This document shows, one piece after another, positions 7,829 through 15,680 of a stretch of DNA of 64,000 nucleotides. The stretch is from Gammaproteobacteria bacterium (GTDB taxonomy: Bacteria; Pseudomonadota; Gammaproteobacteria; Thiohalomonadales; Thiohalomonadaceae), in NCBI GenBank assembly GCA_023228645.1, contig JALOAT010000002.1, positions 132,545 through 196,544 on the forward strand, in the 5' to 3' direction. The notes below the pieces were generated by a model. That model was not told where the DNA came from and made no database searches. It saw nothing but the letters and a program-made list of their open reading frames with translations. Both the position numbers and the translations under genes were made by a program. The first letter of the stretch is position 1; every line of letters begins with the position of its first letter.

Positions 7829-8785
7829 TTAGCCAGCACTCTTTTTCTGCGCCCGCACGGCATCTAGCGCCACCACCGCCGAGGGTTTGCCAAGCAGTGA
7901 GGCGCTTTCTTCCAGCAGGAATGATTTGAACGCCTGCGCGACCACCGACAGTCGTTTGCCACGGCGGTGTACCACGTACCAATGCCGCAGGATGGGAAAC
8001 TCGGCCACATCGAGGATGCACAGGCGCCCGAGGGCGAGTTCCATTTCCACCGTGTCGCGGGACAGCAGACCAAGACCGAGACCAGCCTGCACGCTCTGCT
8101 TGATGGCTTCGTTGCTACCCACTTCCATGCCGGTGGTGATATGCGTGTCGTGCTGCGTGAAAAAGCGTTCCATGGCACTGCGTGTGCCTGATCCGGACTC
8201 GCGCACCAGAAAGACCTCCTTCTCGAGCCGTTTCAGCGGAATGGCCTTCTCACCGGCGAGAACATGGTCGCGCGGCGCGACGATGACCAAGGGGTTCTCC
8301 ATGAACGCACCCGCCTCCAAGTCCATATCCGCGGGTGGTTGGCCCATGATGACCAGGTCCACGTCATTGTCGGTGAGCTGCTTCAGGAGCGTTTCGCGGT
8401 TGGTCACGTCGAGGCTGACCGTGACGCCGGGAAAGCGTGCGCAGAAGGTGCCGAGCAGTGTCGGTGCGAAGTAATTGGCAGTGGAGGCGACGGAGATCTT
8501 CAGCTTGCCGCGCTCCAGCCCCTTGAGGTTGGCCAACACCATCTCGAGTTCATCGAGCTGGTGGGTGATCTGCCGGCTGTAGTGGTAAACCTCCTCGCCC
8601 GCATCGGTCAGGTAGATCTTCTTTCCGAGCTGTTCGAACAGGCTCACGTCCAGCTGATGCTCCAGCTGCTTCACCTGCATGGATACGGCGGGCTGGGTGA
8701 GGCAGAGTTCCTCGGCTGCCTTGGTGAAGCTGAGGTGCCGGGCGACGGCAGCAAAGACCTTCAACTGGCGAAGCGTGACATTCAT
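7829..8785 (-). CDS. LysR-type transcriptional regulator, CbbR-like
   Basis: A 318-residue regulator from the ATG at 8785; an in-frame TTG at 8812 would add nine residues. The N-terminal winged helix-turn-helix reads RQLKVFAAVARHLSFTKAAE then LTQPAVSMQVKQLE, followed by a two-lobed periplasmic-binding-type effector domain. The sequence is most like CbbR, which controls Calvin-cycle genes in response to metabolites such as RuBP or NADPH. No cbbLS genes are in the window, but pgk-pyk-fba and the sulfide operon lie just upstream. It is transcribed towards fccB and divergently from the hypothetical gene at 8994. Family is sure; the CbbR role is inferred. Confidence 0.85.
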   Translation of the reverse strand: MNVTLRQLKVFAAVARHLSFTKAAEELCLTQPAVSMQVKQLEHQLDVSLFEQLGKKIYLTDAGEEVYHYSRQITHQLDELEMVLANLKGLERGKLKISVASTANYFAPTLLGTFCARFPGVTVSLDVTNRETLLKQLTDNDVDLVIMGQPPADMDLEAGAFMENPLVIVAPRDHVLAGEKAIPLKRLEKEVFLVRESGSGTRSAMERFFTQHDTHITTGMEVGSNEAIKQSVQAGLGLGLLSRDTVEMELALGRLCILDVAEFPILRHWYVVHRRGKRLSVVAQAFKSFLLEESASLLGKPSAVVALDAVRAQKKSAG

Positions 8786-8993
8786 GACTGACTTTGCCTT
8801 ATGTTGATCCAAAGGTTTTTCGATGACTGCATCCGTGCTTTCCTTTGCTCCGAATCACGCCCCACGGAATCACCCGAAGCTTTAATAAAGTAGACCATGA
8901 GTTACCTGCGTGTTAGCCACCAAGTCTCGTTGTGCGCATGGCAGCACGGAAGGTGCTGGTTATACTCACTGCAAAGCAGCCAGGCGCCGACTC

Positions 8994-9404
8994 ATGTACA
9001 GGAATTTTCCGGTGCTCGAGAGTGAACGGGTGGTCATCAACGCACAGCGCTACAACCGGGTTCGCCTCGCGCTGGCCTGGCTGGATAACCCCGCCCGCAT
9101 CGAGCTCACGGGCATGCACGATCTGGAGCTCATTCTCGACGACAAGACCTGGCTGTGCGTCGATACCGGCCTCGGCAACCTCCCGGTGCTGGCCTGGAAG
9201 GAATTCGAGATCGAGCGGCGCAACGCCTTGCACGAGCCGGTCACCTGCCGCGTGGACTACTACAACCTGCATGCCGAGCTCATCCGGGACCGAGTCCTGG
9301 AAATCATGGACCGCCTCCTCACGGCCCGGCTGCAGCGTCGCAAACTGGGTCCGCGCGGTGAGGTGCGGCATCTGTCGGGGCCCCGGCGCAAGCACCTGCA
9401 TTGA
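8994..9404 (+). CDS. Conserved hypothetical protein
   Basis: A 136-residue soluble protein with no recognised domain, signal peptide or membrane segment. It starts MYRNFPVLESERV, is rich in charged residues (many Arg, Asp and Glu) and has a strongly basic C-terminus ending PRRKHLH. The ATG at 8994 is chosen because the upstream extension to 8910 has atypical composition and no ribosome-binding site. It lies divergently from the LysR-type gene, so the regulator could control it, but that is only a positional guess. Confidence 0.6.
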   Translation: MYRNFPVLESERVVINAQRYNRVRLALAWLDNPARIELTGMHDLELILDDKTWLCVDTGLGNLPVLAWKEFEIERRNALHEPVTCRVDYYNLHAELIRDRVLEIMDRLLTARLQRRKLGPRGEVRHLSGPRRKHLH

Positions 9405-9420
9405 TAAGCAATAGCTTATC
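9403..9420. other. Small hairpin at end of hypothetical gene
   Basis: GATAAGC (9403-9409) pairs with GCTTATC (9414-9420) across an AATA loop and overlaps the stop codon. It is followed by CTTTCG rather than a real T-run, so it would be a weak terminator at best. The remaining spacer to 9665 has no other clear element. Confidence 0.35.
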
Positions 9421-9665
9421 CTTTCGATTACGAATATTGAACGGCAATTATGTTTCCCCGACCTATACTCAGGCCGTACACCCTTTACGGCGCGCCGGGC
9501 TTACCCACCGCTGGGCCGCCGGCGTCAGGTCAAGGCGGAGGGGGGGAAACCACATGCCTCCTCCCTTCTGCCTCCCTCTTCTTTCCCATTCGTGATCTGT
9601 CTCGCTGAATGTGTCGCCGGGACTGAAGCGTTACACTACGCGCCCATTGTCCTGTAAAGCTGCCC

Positions 9666-10256
9666 ATGGAACTCGCCGAGTACATCAAGAGCGTCCGCAA
9701 GGACATCGTCTTCGACGCCACCCTCCGTGACTTGCCGTTCACCTTCCATTCCACCTGGGGCGTATTTTCGCCGCGCGAAATCGACGAAGGTTCGCGCCTG
9801 CTGCTCGACCATGTGGAGGTCAAGCCGACGGATCACTGTTTCGACCTGGGCTGCGGCTACGGTCCGCTCGGATTGACCCTTGCAAGGCTCGCCCCGCAGG
9901 GTGAGACACTCCTGGTGGACAAGGACTTCGTCGCCGTGGAGTACGCGCGCAAGAACGCCGAACGCAACCACGTGACCAACGCGACCGCCATGTTGTCGAA
10001 CGGCTTCGATCAGGTCGGCGAGCGCCGTTTCGACCTGGTGGTCTCGAACATCCCCGCGAAGGTCGGCAAGGAGATGTTGTACCTCCTGCTCTACGACGCC
10101 TATCAGCATTTGAATCCCGGCGGGCGCATTTGTGTGGTTACGATCACAGGTCTGCGCAGGTTCATCGCGCGCGCGTTCGACGAGGTGTTCGGCAATTACG
10201 AGAAGGTGAAACAGGGAAAATCCTACACCGTTGCACTGGCGCACAAGACGACTTGA
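9666..10256 (+). CDS. Class I SAM-dependent methyltransferase (MTS/RsmC-like domain)
   Basis: A 196-residue single-domain methyltransferase. Residues 4-45 resemble the short N-terminal segment of RsmC-like enzymes (FSPREIDEGSRLLL). The SAM motif I is FDLGCGYGPLGL, motif II LLVDKD, and motif IV reads VVSNIPAKVGKE. In relatives motif IV is usually NPPI/F with a small residue and GK, so the second position is altered here. The likely substrate is a guanine in rRNA or another RNA, but the changed motif makes this uncertain. It is followed after 118 bases by the Lys/Ala-rich gene. Confidence 0.75.
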   Translation: MELAEYIKSVRKDIVFDATLRDLPFTFHSTWGVFSPREIDEGSRLLLDHVEVKPTDHCFDLGCGYGPLGLTLARLAPQGETLLVDKDFVAVEYARKNAERNHVTNATAMLSNGFDQVGERRFDLVVSNIPAKVGKEMLYLLLYDAYQHLNPGGRICVVTITGLRRFIARAFDEVFGNYEKVKQGKSYTVALAHKTT

Positions 10257-10374
10257 GCGTGCCCGCCATGCTGTTGCACGCCTCGTGCGCCTTCGCAGTG
10301 TTTATTTATTCGCAACGTTAGTTTTATACTCTGGCCGTCGACTCTACTTACTACAGCCGAACGAGGACGTTTCA

Positions 10375-10860
10375 ATGGCACAGAAAAAGAAGGCAGCGCG
10401 CAGGAGTGCAGCTAAGAAGGGCGCCATGGTGAAGGCAGCTGCGATGGTTCAGGGCGGCAACAGCATGACTGATTCGGCCAAGCAGGCCGACGCCGCGCTG
10501 AATGCTGCACGCAAGGCGAACGACAAGTCCGCCGCGGCGCTCGCCAAGGTCGAGGCCAAGCTCGCCACCGCCAAGGCCAAGGCCGACAGCGCGAAGACCG
10601 CCGCCGTGCGCAAGCGCGCCCGCGCCGCCATGGCCGCTGCGCGTACCGAGGTTGCCTCCGCTCGGGCTGCCCAGCGTGAAACCCGCGACGCAGTGAAGGC
10701 CGCAAGCGCATGGCTGGCCACCGTCCAGGCACTCAACGCCCGTACCGAAAAGGCCTACAACAAGGCCCTGGCCGCAGCTGAGAAGAAGCACGCACGCAAG
10801 ACGGCGCCCAAAAAGGCGACCCGTCGCCGTACTGCACGTCGCGTCAAAAAGGCCGCCTGA
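10375..10860 (+). CDS. Histone H1-like Lys/Ala-rich DNA-binding protein
   Basis: A 161-residue highly basic protein built almost entirely of Ala, Lys, Arg and Thr. It starts MAQKKKAARRSAAKKG, has a central alanine-rich helical or coiled-coil region (KAEAKLATAKAKADS-like repeats) and ends in a basic KKATRRRTARRVKKAA tail. This composition is seen in bacterial histone H1-like and AlgP-type proteins that coat DNA. The ATG at 10375 follows GAGGA; an upstream in-frame extension to 10231 has no support. TTATACT around 10322 may be a -10 element. A strong terminator follows, so it is probably a single-gene unit. Confidence 0.75.
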   Translation: MAQKKKAARRSAAKKGAMVKAAAMVQGGNSMTDSAKQADAALNAARKANDKSAAALAKVEAKLATAKAKADSAKTAAVRKRARAAMAAARTEVASARAAQRETRDAVKAASAWLATVQALNARTEKAYNKALAAAEKKHARKTAPKKATRRRTARRVKKAA

Positions 10861-10902
10861 GGTCTTGGCGACTGCAGGCCGCTGCTGCGGCAATGCCGTC
10901 GA

Positions 10903-10934
10903 GTTAAGGCGCCTTCGGGCGCCTTAACTTTTTT
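10903..10934 (+). terminator. Rho-independent terminator after the H1-like gene
   Basis: An 11-bp perfect stem (GTTAAGGCGCC with its complement) with a TTCG tetraloop is followed by six Ts. Confidence 0.95.
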
Positions 10935-11027
10935 GCCAACCCAAGAAATTCCACAGCCATTTTCCAACCGCAGCGGTTACCGAAACCGTGTTCACCGACA
11001 GGGTCGGCGCCTACCAGGTAACTACCC

Positions 11028-11059
11028 GTAGGAGCCCAGCCTGTGGGCGAATGCGATCC
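11028..11059. repeat. REP-like repeat (GTAGGAGCCCAGC...GGGCGA type)
   Basis: The segment reads GTAGGAGCCCAGCCTGTGGG then CGAATGCGATCC. This short palindromic motif, GCCCA..TGGGC, is a widespread intergenic repeat in pseudomonads and halophilic gammaproteobacteria. A single copy lies here between two convergent genes. Confidence 0.5.
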
Positions 11060-11140
11060 TGCAACGCTGATCCGACGGAAGGGCGCAGCGACAGCCACGG
11101 ACGATCGCGGGTGTGGCAAATAACATTCACGCGCACACGC

Positions 11141-12220
11141 TCAATCCGCATCAGCCGTGGCGACAACCGCGCGCAGGCGCAGCCGCCGCTCCTGCCGACT
11201 CAGGGCCGCAAGCGCCCGTACCGATTCGTAGAACCGTTCCAGATGGCCGTGCTCGAAGGCGAGCATGGCTTTGAACCCAGGCACCAATTCTTGATAGGTG
11301 GCGGTCAGCGCCAGGTGGGCGTTGTTGAGATCGTCGGGCAGCCAGGAATCGAACCGGTCGTAACCGTCCCAGCCGGCCTTCAGGAGCTGATAATCGTTTC
11401 GTAAGCCATCGAGGATGGTGCGCTTGCCGGCAAGCTTTTCCGCATCGGGAAGCGCCTGCCCGTACAGCGCGGCAAGCCGCTCGCGGGTCGACAACAACAA
11501 AGCCGATACGCTGCGCAGGCGTTCCTGGGCGCGCAGATACTGCGTGTACTGTTCGCTGCCGTGAAACCAGCGGCGCACGCCTTCTTCGGCAACCGCCACC
11601 GCAAACGCTTCGTTGAAGGCGCTGTCTCCGTGCACATAGACTTTTTGGTGGGCGAGTTCGTGGAACAGCGTGGCGACGAGTTCCGCCTCGGGACGTTTCA
11701 CCATGGTGCTGAGCAGCGGGTCATCGAACCAGCCGAGGGTTGAGTAGGCGCTTGCACCGAACACGTAGACGTCGAAGCCGCGCCGCCGCAGCCCTTCTGC
11801 GTACTGCTCGGCCTCGGCGCGGGAAAAATAGCCGCGGTAATTGAAGCAGCCGGCGATGGGATAACACCATTCCACCGGCTCCACCGAAAGTGCGCTGGTG
11901 GCGGTCACGTTCCAGGTCACCGACGGCCGCCCCAGGTCCACGTAGCTCTCGTAACTCCGGTTGAGCGGCAGGTCGAGCTGCTCGGCGGCGAACCGCCGGG
12001 CTTCGCGCGCGATGCGCAGTTTGGCGCGCACGGAGGCGGGTTCGCGCTCGTCGTCAATCACGCGTTCCAGCGGACGTGCGCGCAACATGATGTCCAAGTG
12101 TCCGCCGACCGCCTGGGAGTAATAGCCCAGTGTGGAACAGGAGCTCAGGGCGAGAATGCCCGCCAGTGACAGGGGCACAAACAGGAGCCGTAATCGCATT
12201 CGCCGCATGCTAGCGCGCAT
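11141..12220 (-). CDS. Putative aminopeptidase, outer-membrane lipoprotein (COG4324 type)
   Basis: A 359-residue protein with a lipoprotein signal: a hydrophobic stretch ending LALSSC, with the Cys about residue 28 as lipidation site. The mature region matches the predicted aminopeptidase family found in proteobacteria. The zinc motif HELAH occurs in ATLFHELAHQKVYV, and the downstream NEAFAVAVAEEG supplies the third ligand Glu typical of gluzincins. The extra N-terminal pattern CYPIAGCFNYRGYF is characteristic of the family. No good ribosome-binding site is seen; ATGs at 12208 and 12199 are alternative starts. Substrate is unknown. Confidence 0.82.
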   Translation of the reverse strand: MRASMRRMRLRLLFVPLSLAGILALSSCSTLGYYSQAVGGHLDIMLRARPLERVIDDEREPASVRAKLRIAREARRFAAEQLDLPLNRSYESYVDLGRPSVTWNVTATSALSVEPVEWCYPIAGCFNYRGYFSRAEAEQYAEGLRRRGFDVYVFGASAYSTLGWFDDPLLSTMVKRPEAELVATLFHELAHQKVYVHGDSAFNEAFAVAVAEEGVRRWFHGSEQYTQYLRAQERLRSVSALLLSTRERLAALYGQALPDAEKLAGKRTILDGLRNDYQLLKAGWDGYDRFDSWLPDDLNNAHLALTATYQELVPGFKAMLAFEHGHLERFYESVRALAALSRQERRLRLRAVVATADAD

Positions 12221-12290
12221 CGCAGGACGCAGATGCGTAACCGATCACGCCATGGCAGGCGAATGGTCTTCCAAGTCGGATTCCCGTCTT

Positions 12291-12833
12291 TCAGAACCGC
12301 CGGGCCACCCGTGCAATCACGAAATCCATGCCCGGGTTCGGCGTTTCGAGTCCTGCATTGGAGAGGTGCTGGAAACGCACGCCTAGCTCCCACGCATGCC
12401 TCGCACCGATGACGGCGCCCACGCCCAGGTGGCTGCCGAACTGGTAGCTCGTGGACAGCGCACGGTTGCCGATGCGGTCATCACTCAGCACGTGCGCGCC
12501 GAGGCCGAACTCGGTATAGGGTCTCGCCGTTGGCCACGGCATGGTGAGCCTGAGCACGGGCGTGACACTGGCCTCGACCAGTTGGTCGGTGCCACGGCTG
12601 GAATGACGCACACGCCAGAGCGCCAGGCCGAATTCCCAGTGGATGTTCAGGTTCCAGCCCGCGACCCCCGGCGGCGGGTCCTTCTGGCGGGCGATCAGCG
12701 AAACGCGCGCCATGTCCACGTCGGCGAGGCCGTCGCCCAAGCACACGGCGAGGCCGTCGATCGGCCCGGCCGTGGCCGGCATCGCCATGAGCAGCAGGAC
12801 CGCGAATCCGCCGAGATTCCGTGCGCGTTTCAT
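12291..12833 (-). CDS. Lipid A 3-O-deacylase family protein (PagL-like)
   Basis: A 180-residue outer-membrane beta-barrel with a signal peptide ending PATA, residues 1-22. PagL removes the 3-O acyl chain from lipid A. The catalytic His-x-Ser is present as H156 and S158 in QHLSNAGLETPNPG. Aligning with Pseudomonas PagL places an Asp (D170) where that enzyme has its Glu, a conservative change. The ATG at 12833 is preceded by GGAAG at the right distance; an in-frame start at 12875 lacks one. It lies upstream of, and in the same direction as, the aminopeptidase gene 70 bases away. Confidence 0.8.
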   Translation of the reverse strand: MKRARNLGGFAVLLLMAMPATAGPIDGLAVCLGDGLADVDMARVSLIARQKDPPPGVAGWNLNIHWEFGLALWRVRHSSRGTDQLVEASVTPVLRLTMPWPTARPYTEFGLGAHVLSDDRIGNRALSTSYQFGSHLGVGAVIGARHAWELGVRFQHLSNAGLETPNPGMDFVIARVARRF

Positions 12834-13006
12834 GTCGCTTCCGTGCGGGCGATTGAGAAAAAATAGTTGAGGCAAATCCTGCCCTTGGGTTCGGCTCCCG
12901 GTAGTGGTTCACGCACGTTGTGATGCGCAGCCGGGAAATCAGTGAATGAAGGGCTACACTCTATCGCTCGACACTCATCCATTACCGCATCTGCTGGGGA
13001 GCGTTT

Positions 13007-14983
13007 ATGGACACTTGCCGCGTCCATAAGCTGTGCTTGTTTGCCGTGCTGGCCTCGGCCTTTGTCGTCGGCACGGCACAGGCGGAAGTCCGCGATGAAC
13101 AGCGCCGCATGTTCCAGAGCGCACGTCATGCGCTCAAGCAGCAGGACATGCGCGCATATCAGCGTCTTGAACCCGCCCTGCGCGAGTATCCGCTGTACCC
13201 GTACCTGCGGTATGAGGTCCTGCGCAGCCGACTCGGCCGACTTCCGGCCGACGAGGTACGCACGTTCCTGGACGAATATCCCGACACGCCCCTTGCGGAT
13301 CAGCTGCGTCGCGCGTGGCTGGCTCACTTATTCGGCCAGCGACGCTGGCTGGACTTCGAGCGCGACTACGTTCCGGGACTCGGCACCGCCTACCAGTGTC
13401 AATTCCTCTTCGCGCGCCTGCAAAACGGCGCAGGGGAGGCCTTGTGGTCGGAGATGGATGCCCTGTGGTTGACCGGGGTGTCGCTCCCCGATGAATGCGA
13501 TGCGCCTATCGCCGCCTGGCGCAAGGACGGCCAGCTGACGCGGGAAAAGGTCCTCGCGCGCATCGAACTGGCCATGCAGCGCGGCCAGGCGGGCCTGGTC
13601 CGCTATCTCACGGGGCTGCTGCCGAAGTCGGACTCGTACTGGGTGCAGCGCTGGCATCGGGTGCAGCGTTCTCCGGCCACGGAAATCGATCGCCTCAAGG
13701 CTGAGACGGAACCGGCGTGGACCGCCAGGCTCTTCAACTATGGTATGCGCCGGCTTGCCGAACGGGATGCCGACGCCGCGGCCAGGCGCTTTGCACGCCA
13801 CATCGACTTCGAGCTTACGGTTGACCAGGTGCTCGCCATCGAGCGCACCATCGCCCTGGGCATGGCCCTGCAACGCCATCCCGATGCCGTCCAGTGGCTC
13901 ACCCGGGTGGCGGCCGTCCTGCCTCAAGACCGCGACGTGCGCGAGTGGCGCATTCGTGCCGCGCTCTGGCAACAGGACTGGAATGCGGTGCTCACGGCCA
14001 TCGCGGCGGTACCCAACGAGGAGCGGGAGTCCGAGGAGTGGCAGTACTGGACGGGCCGGGCCCTCGAGGCGCTCGGTCATAAGGATGCGGCGCAGCGGCA
14101 CTACGCGAACGCCGCCCAGGAGCGCGCCTTCCACGGGTTTCTGGCGGCGGCACGCCTGGGCGAGCCGCCCAACATCGCCACGGTTCCGGTCGGCGTGACC
14201 GATCAGGCCCTCGAAGCACTGCGCCTCGCGCCGGCCATGGTGCGCGTGCGCGAACTGCAAGCGGTGGGTATGGACGTACAGAGCCGCCGTGAATGGCGCG
14301 AGGCACTGGCCCGTCTGGACGAAGACGGGTTGCAGGTCGCGGCCAAACTCGCCCATGAGTGGGGTTGGTTCGACCAAGCCATCATTGCCCTCGGCAAGAC
14401 CCGGGAGCGGCGCGACCTGGAACTGCGCTTCCCGACCCCCTATCAGGAAGAAGTGCTTGCCGCCGCAACCAAACGCGGCGTCGACCCCGCGTTCATCTTC
14501 GCGGTCATGCGCCAGGAGAGTGCCTTCGGTGCCGAGGCTCGTTCACGGGTCGGCGCCCTCGGGCTCATGCAGCTGATGCCCGCGACCGCACGGCAGACCG
14601 CGCGGGTCCACAAGCTGCCGCTGCGCAGCCGCGCCGACATCCTCAAGGCCGATACCAACATCCGCCTCGGCACGGCACACCTGAGCGACCTGCTCGAACG
14701 CTACGAGGGTAACCGGGTGTTTGTGCTGGCAGCCTATAATGCCGGGCCGCGCCGCGTGGAACGCTGGCGTCCGGACCACGTGCCTGTTCCAGCCGACATC
14801 TGGGTCGCCAACATCACCTTCGGCGAGACCCGCGAGTACGTACAGCGTATCCTGACCTACACCGCCATCTATGAATGGCGCCTCGGACGTGATATCACGC
14901 CGCTGGATGCATGGCTGCACACCGTCGAACCCCGCTATATCCGTGAAGCGGGCCAGCTGGAGAGCGCCCATCCCCCGGGTTGA
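13007..14983 (+). CDS. slt: Soluble lytic murein transglycosylase
   Basis: Cleaves the MurNAc-GlcNAc bond of peptidoglycan in the periplasm, forming anhydro-muropeptides. The 658 residues start with a signal peptide ending AQA, then a long alpha-helical superhelix (U/L domains), then the goose-lysozyme-like catalytic domain. The catalytic Glu is E504 in VMRQESAFG, followed by SRVGALGLMQLMPATA and AAYNAGPRRV, the standard Slt signatures. Length fits Slt70. GGGGAG lies just before the ATG. It is divergent from the pagL-like gene. Confidence 0.95.
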   Translation: MDTCRVHKLCLFAVLASAFVVGTAQAEVRDEQRRMFQSARHALKQQDMRAYQRLEPALREYPLYPYLRYEVLRSRLGRLPADEVRTFLDEYPDTPLADQLRRAWLAHLFGQRRWLDFERDYVPGLGTAYQCQFLFARLQNGAGEALWSEMDALWLTGVSLPDECDAPIAAWRKDGQLTREKVLARIELAMQRGQAGLVRYLTGLLPKSDSYWVQRWHRVQRSPATEIDRLKAETEPAWTARLFNYGMRRLAERDADAAARRFARHIDFELTVDQVLAIERTIALGMALQRHPDAVQWLTRVAAVLPQDRDVREWRIRAALWQQDWNAVLTAIAAVPNEERESEEWQYWTGRALEALGHKDAAQRHYANAAQERAFHGFLAAARLGEPPNIATVPVGVTDQALEALRLAPAMVRVRELQAVGMDVQSRREWREALARLDEDGLQVAAKLAHEWGWFDQAIIALGKTRERRDLELRFPTPYQEEVLAAATKRGVDPAFIFAVMRQESAFGAEARSRVGALGLMQLMPATARQTARVHKLPLRSRADILKADTNIRLGTAHLSDLLERYEGNRVFVLAAYNAGPRRVERWRPDHVPVPADIWVANITFGETREYVQRILTYTAIYEWRLGRDITPLDAWLHTVEPRYIREAGQLESAHPPG

Positions 14984-15095
14984 ATAAGGACTCATTAGGG
15001 ATATTCCCTAGACAAGCAGGCTTGGCTTATGGTTGAGTCCAAATTGACGATCGGTTCAGCCGACGCGGTTTGCACACGATAAAAAGGGGGGAGTT

Positions 15096-15500
15096 ATGGC
15101 GAAGATCAAGCTGGAGTACGAAACCATCGATTTCTTCACGGCCATCGAGGCGCATGTGCGCTGGAAGATCCGCCTTGAGTCCTACATCGCCGGCAGCAGC
15201 GAGGAGGCGCTGGATGCCGAGGTGGTTGGTCGCGATGACCAGTGTGCCCTCGGCAAGTGGATCCACTCCGCAGGCAAAGAGCGCTTCGGGCACCATCCGA
15301 AATTCCCCGAGCTTCGTGACATCCACGCCAGATTTCACCAGTGCGCCGGCGAGGTGATCCGCGCCTGCGACCGCGGTGAGCTCGACAAAGCGCGCGAATC
15401 CCTTGCCAAAGGGGATTACGCACGCTATTCCCAGCGCGTGAAGGCCGAACTGGCCCGGCTTGCCCTGGAACTGGACGACTGGGAAAAGACCAACGACTGA
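15096..15500 (+). CDS. Stand-alone CZB (chemoreceptor zinc-binding) domain protein
   Basis: A 134-residue cytoplasmic helical protein consisting only of a CZB domain. The four expected zinc ligands are H20 (AHVRWK), C50 in the CxLGxW motif CALGKW, and H77 and H81 in HARFH. In other proteins this domain is attached to chemoreceptors or diguanylate cyclases, where zinc or hypochlorous acid modulates output. Here no output domain or partner gene is nearby, so its target is unknown. A strong GGGGGGAG ribosome-binding site precedes the ATG. The short dyad TAGGGA-TAT-TCCCTA lies about 90 bases upstream. Confidence 0.82.
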   Translation: MAKIKLEYETIDFFTAIEAHVRWKIRLESYIAGSSEEALDAEVVGRDDQCALGKWIHSAGKERFGHHPKFPELRDIHARFHQCAGEVIRACDRGELDKARESLAKGDYARYSQRVKAELARLALELDDWEKTND

Positions 15501-15680
15501 CGGCCGTTTCGAGCGGCAGCGCCTTTGGCTCGAAGTCGCTAGATAGCCGCGGCATCTTTCGCACTCCGTCGCCGCGGCAGCGAGCTGCTTGCGAGGCTCC
15601 ACCCCGCCCCATCGACACGCGCGAAGCCGTACACCCGACGACGAGACGGGCGCCCCCGCGCTTGTGTCACACTTGGGCCC

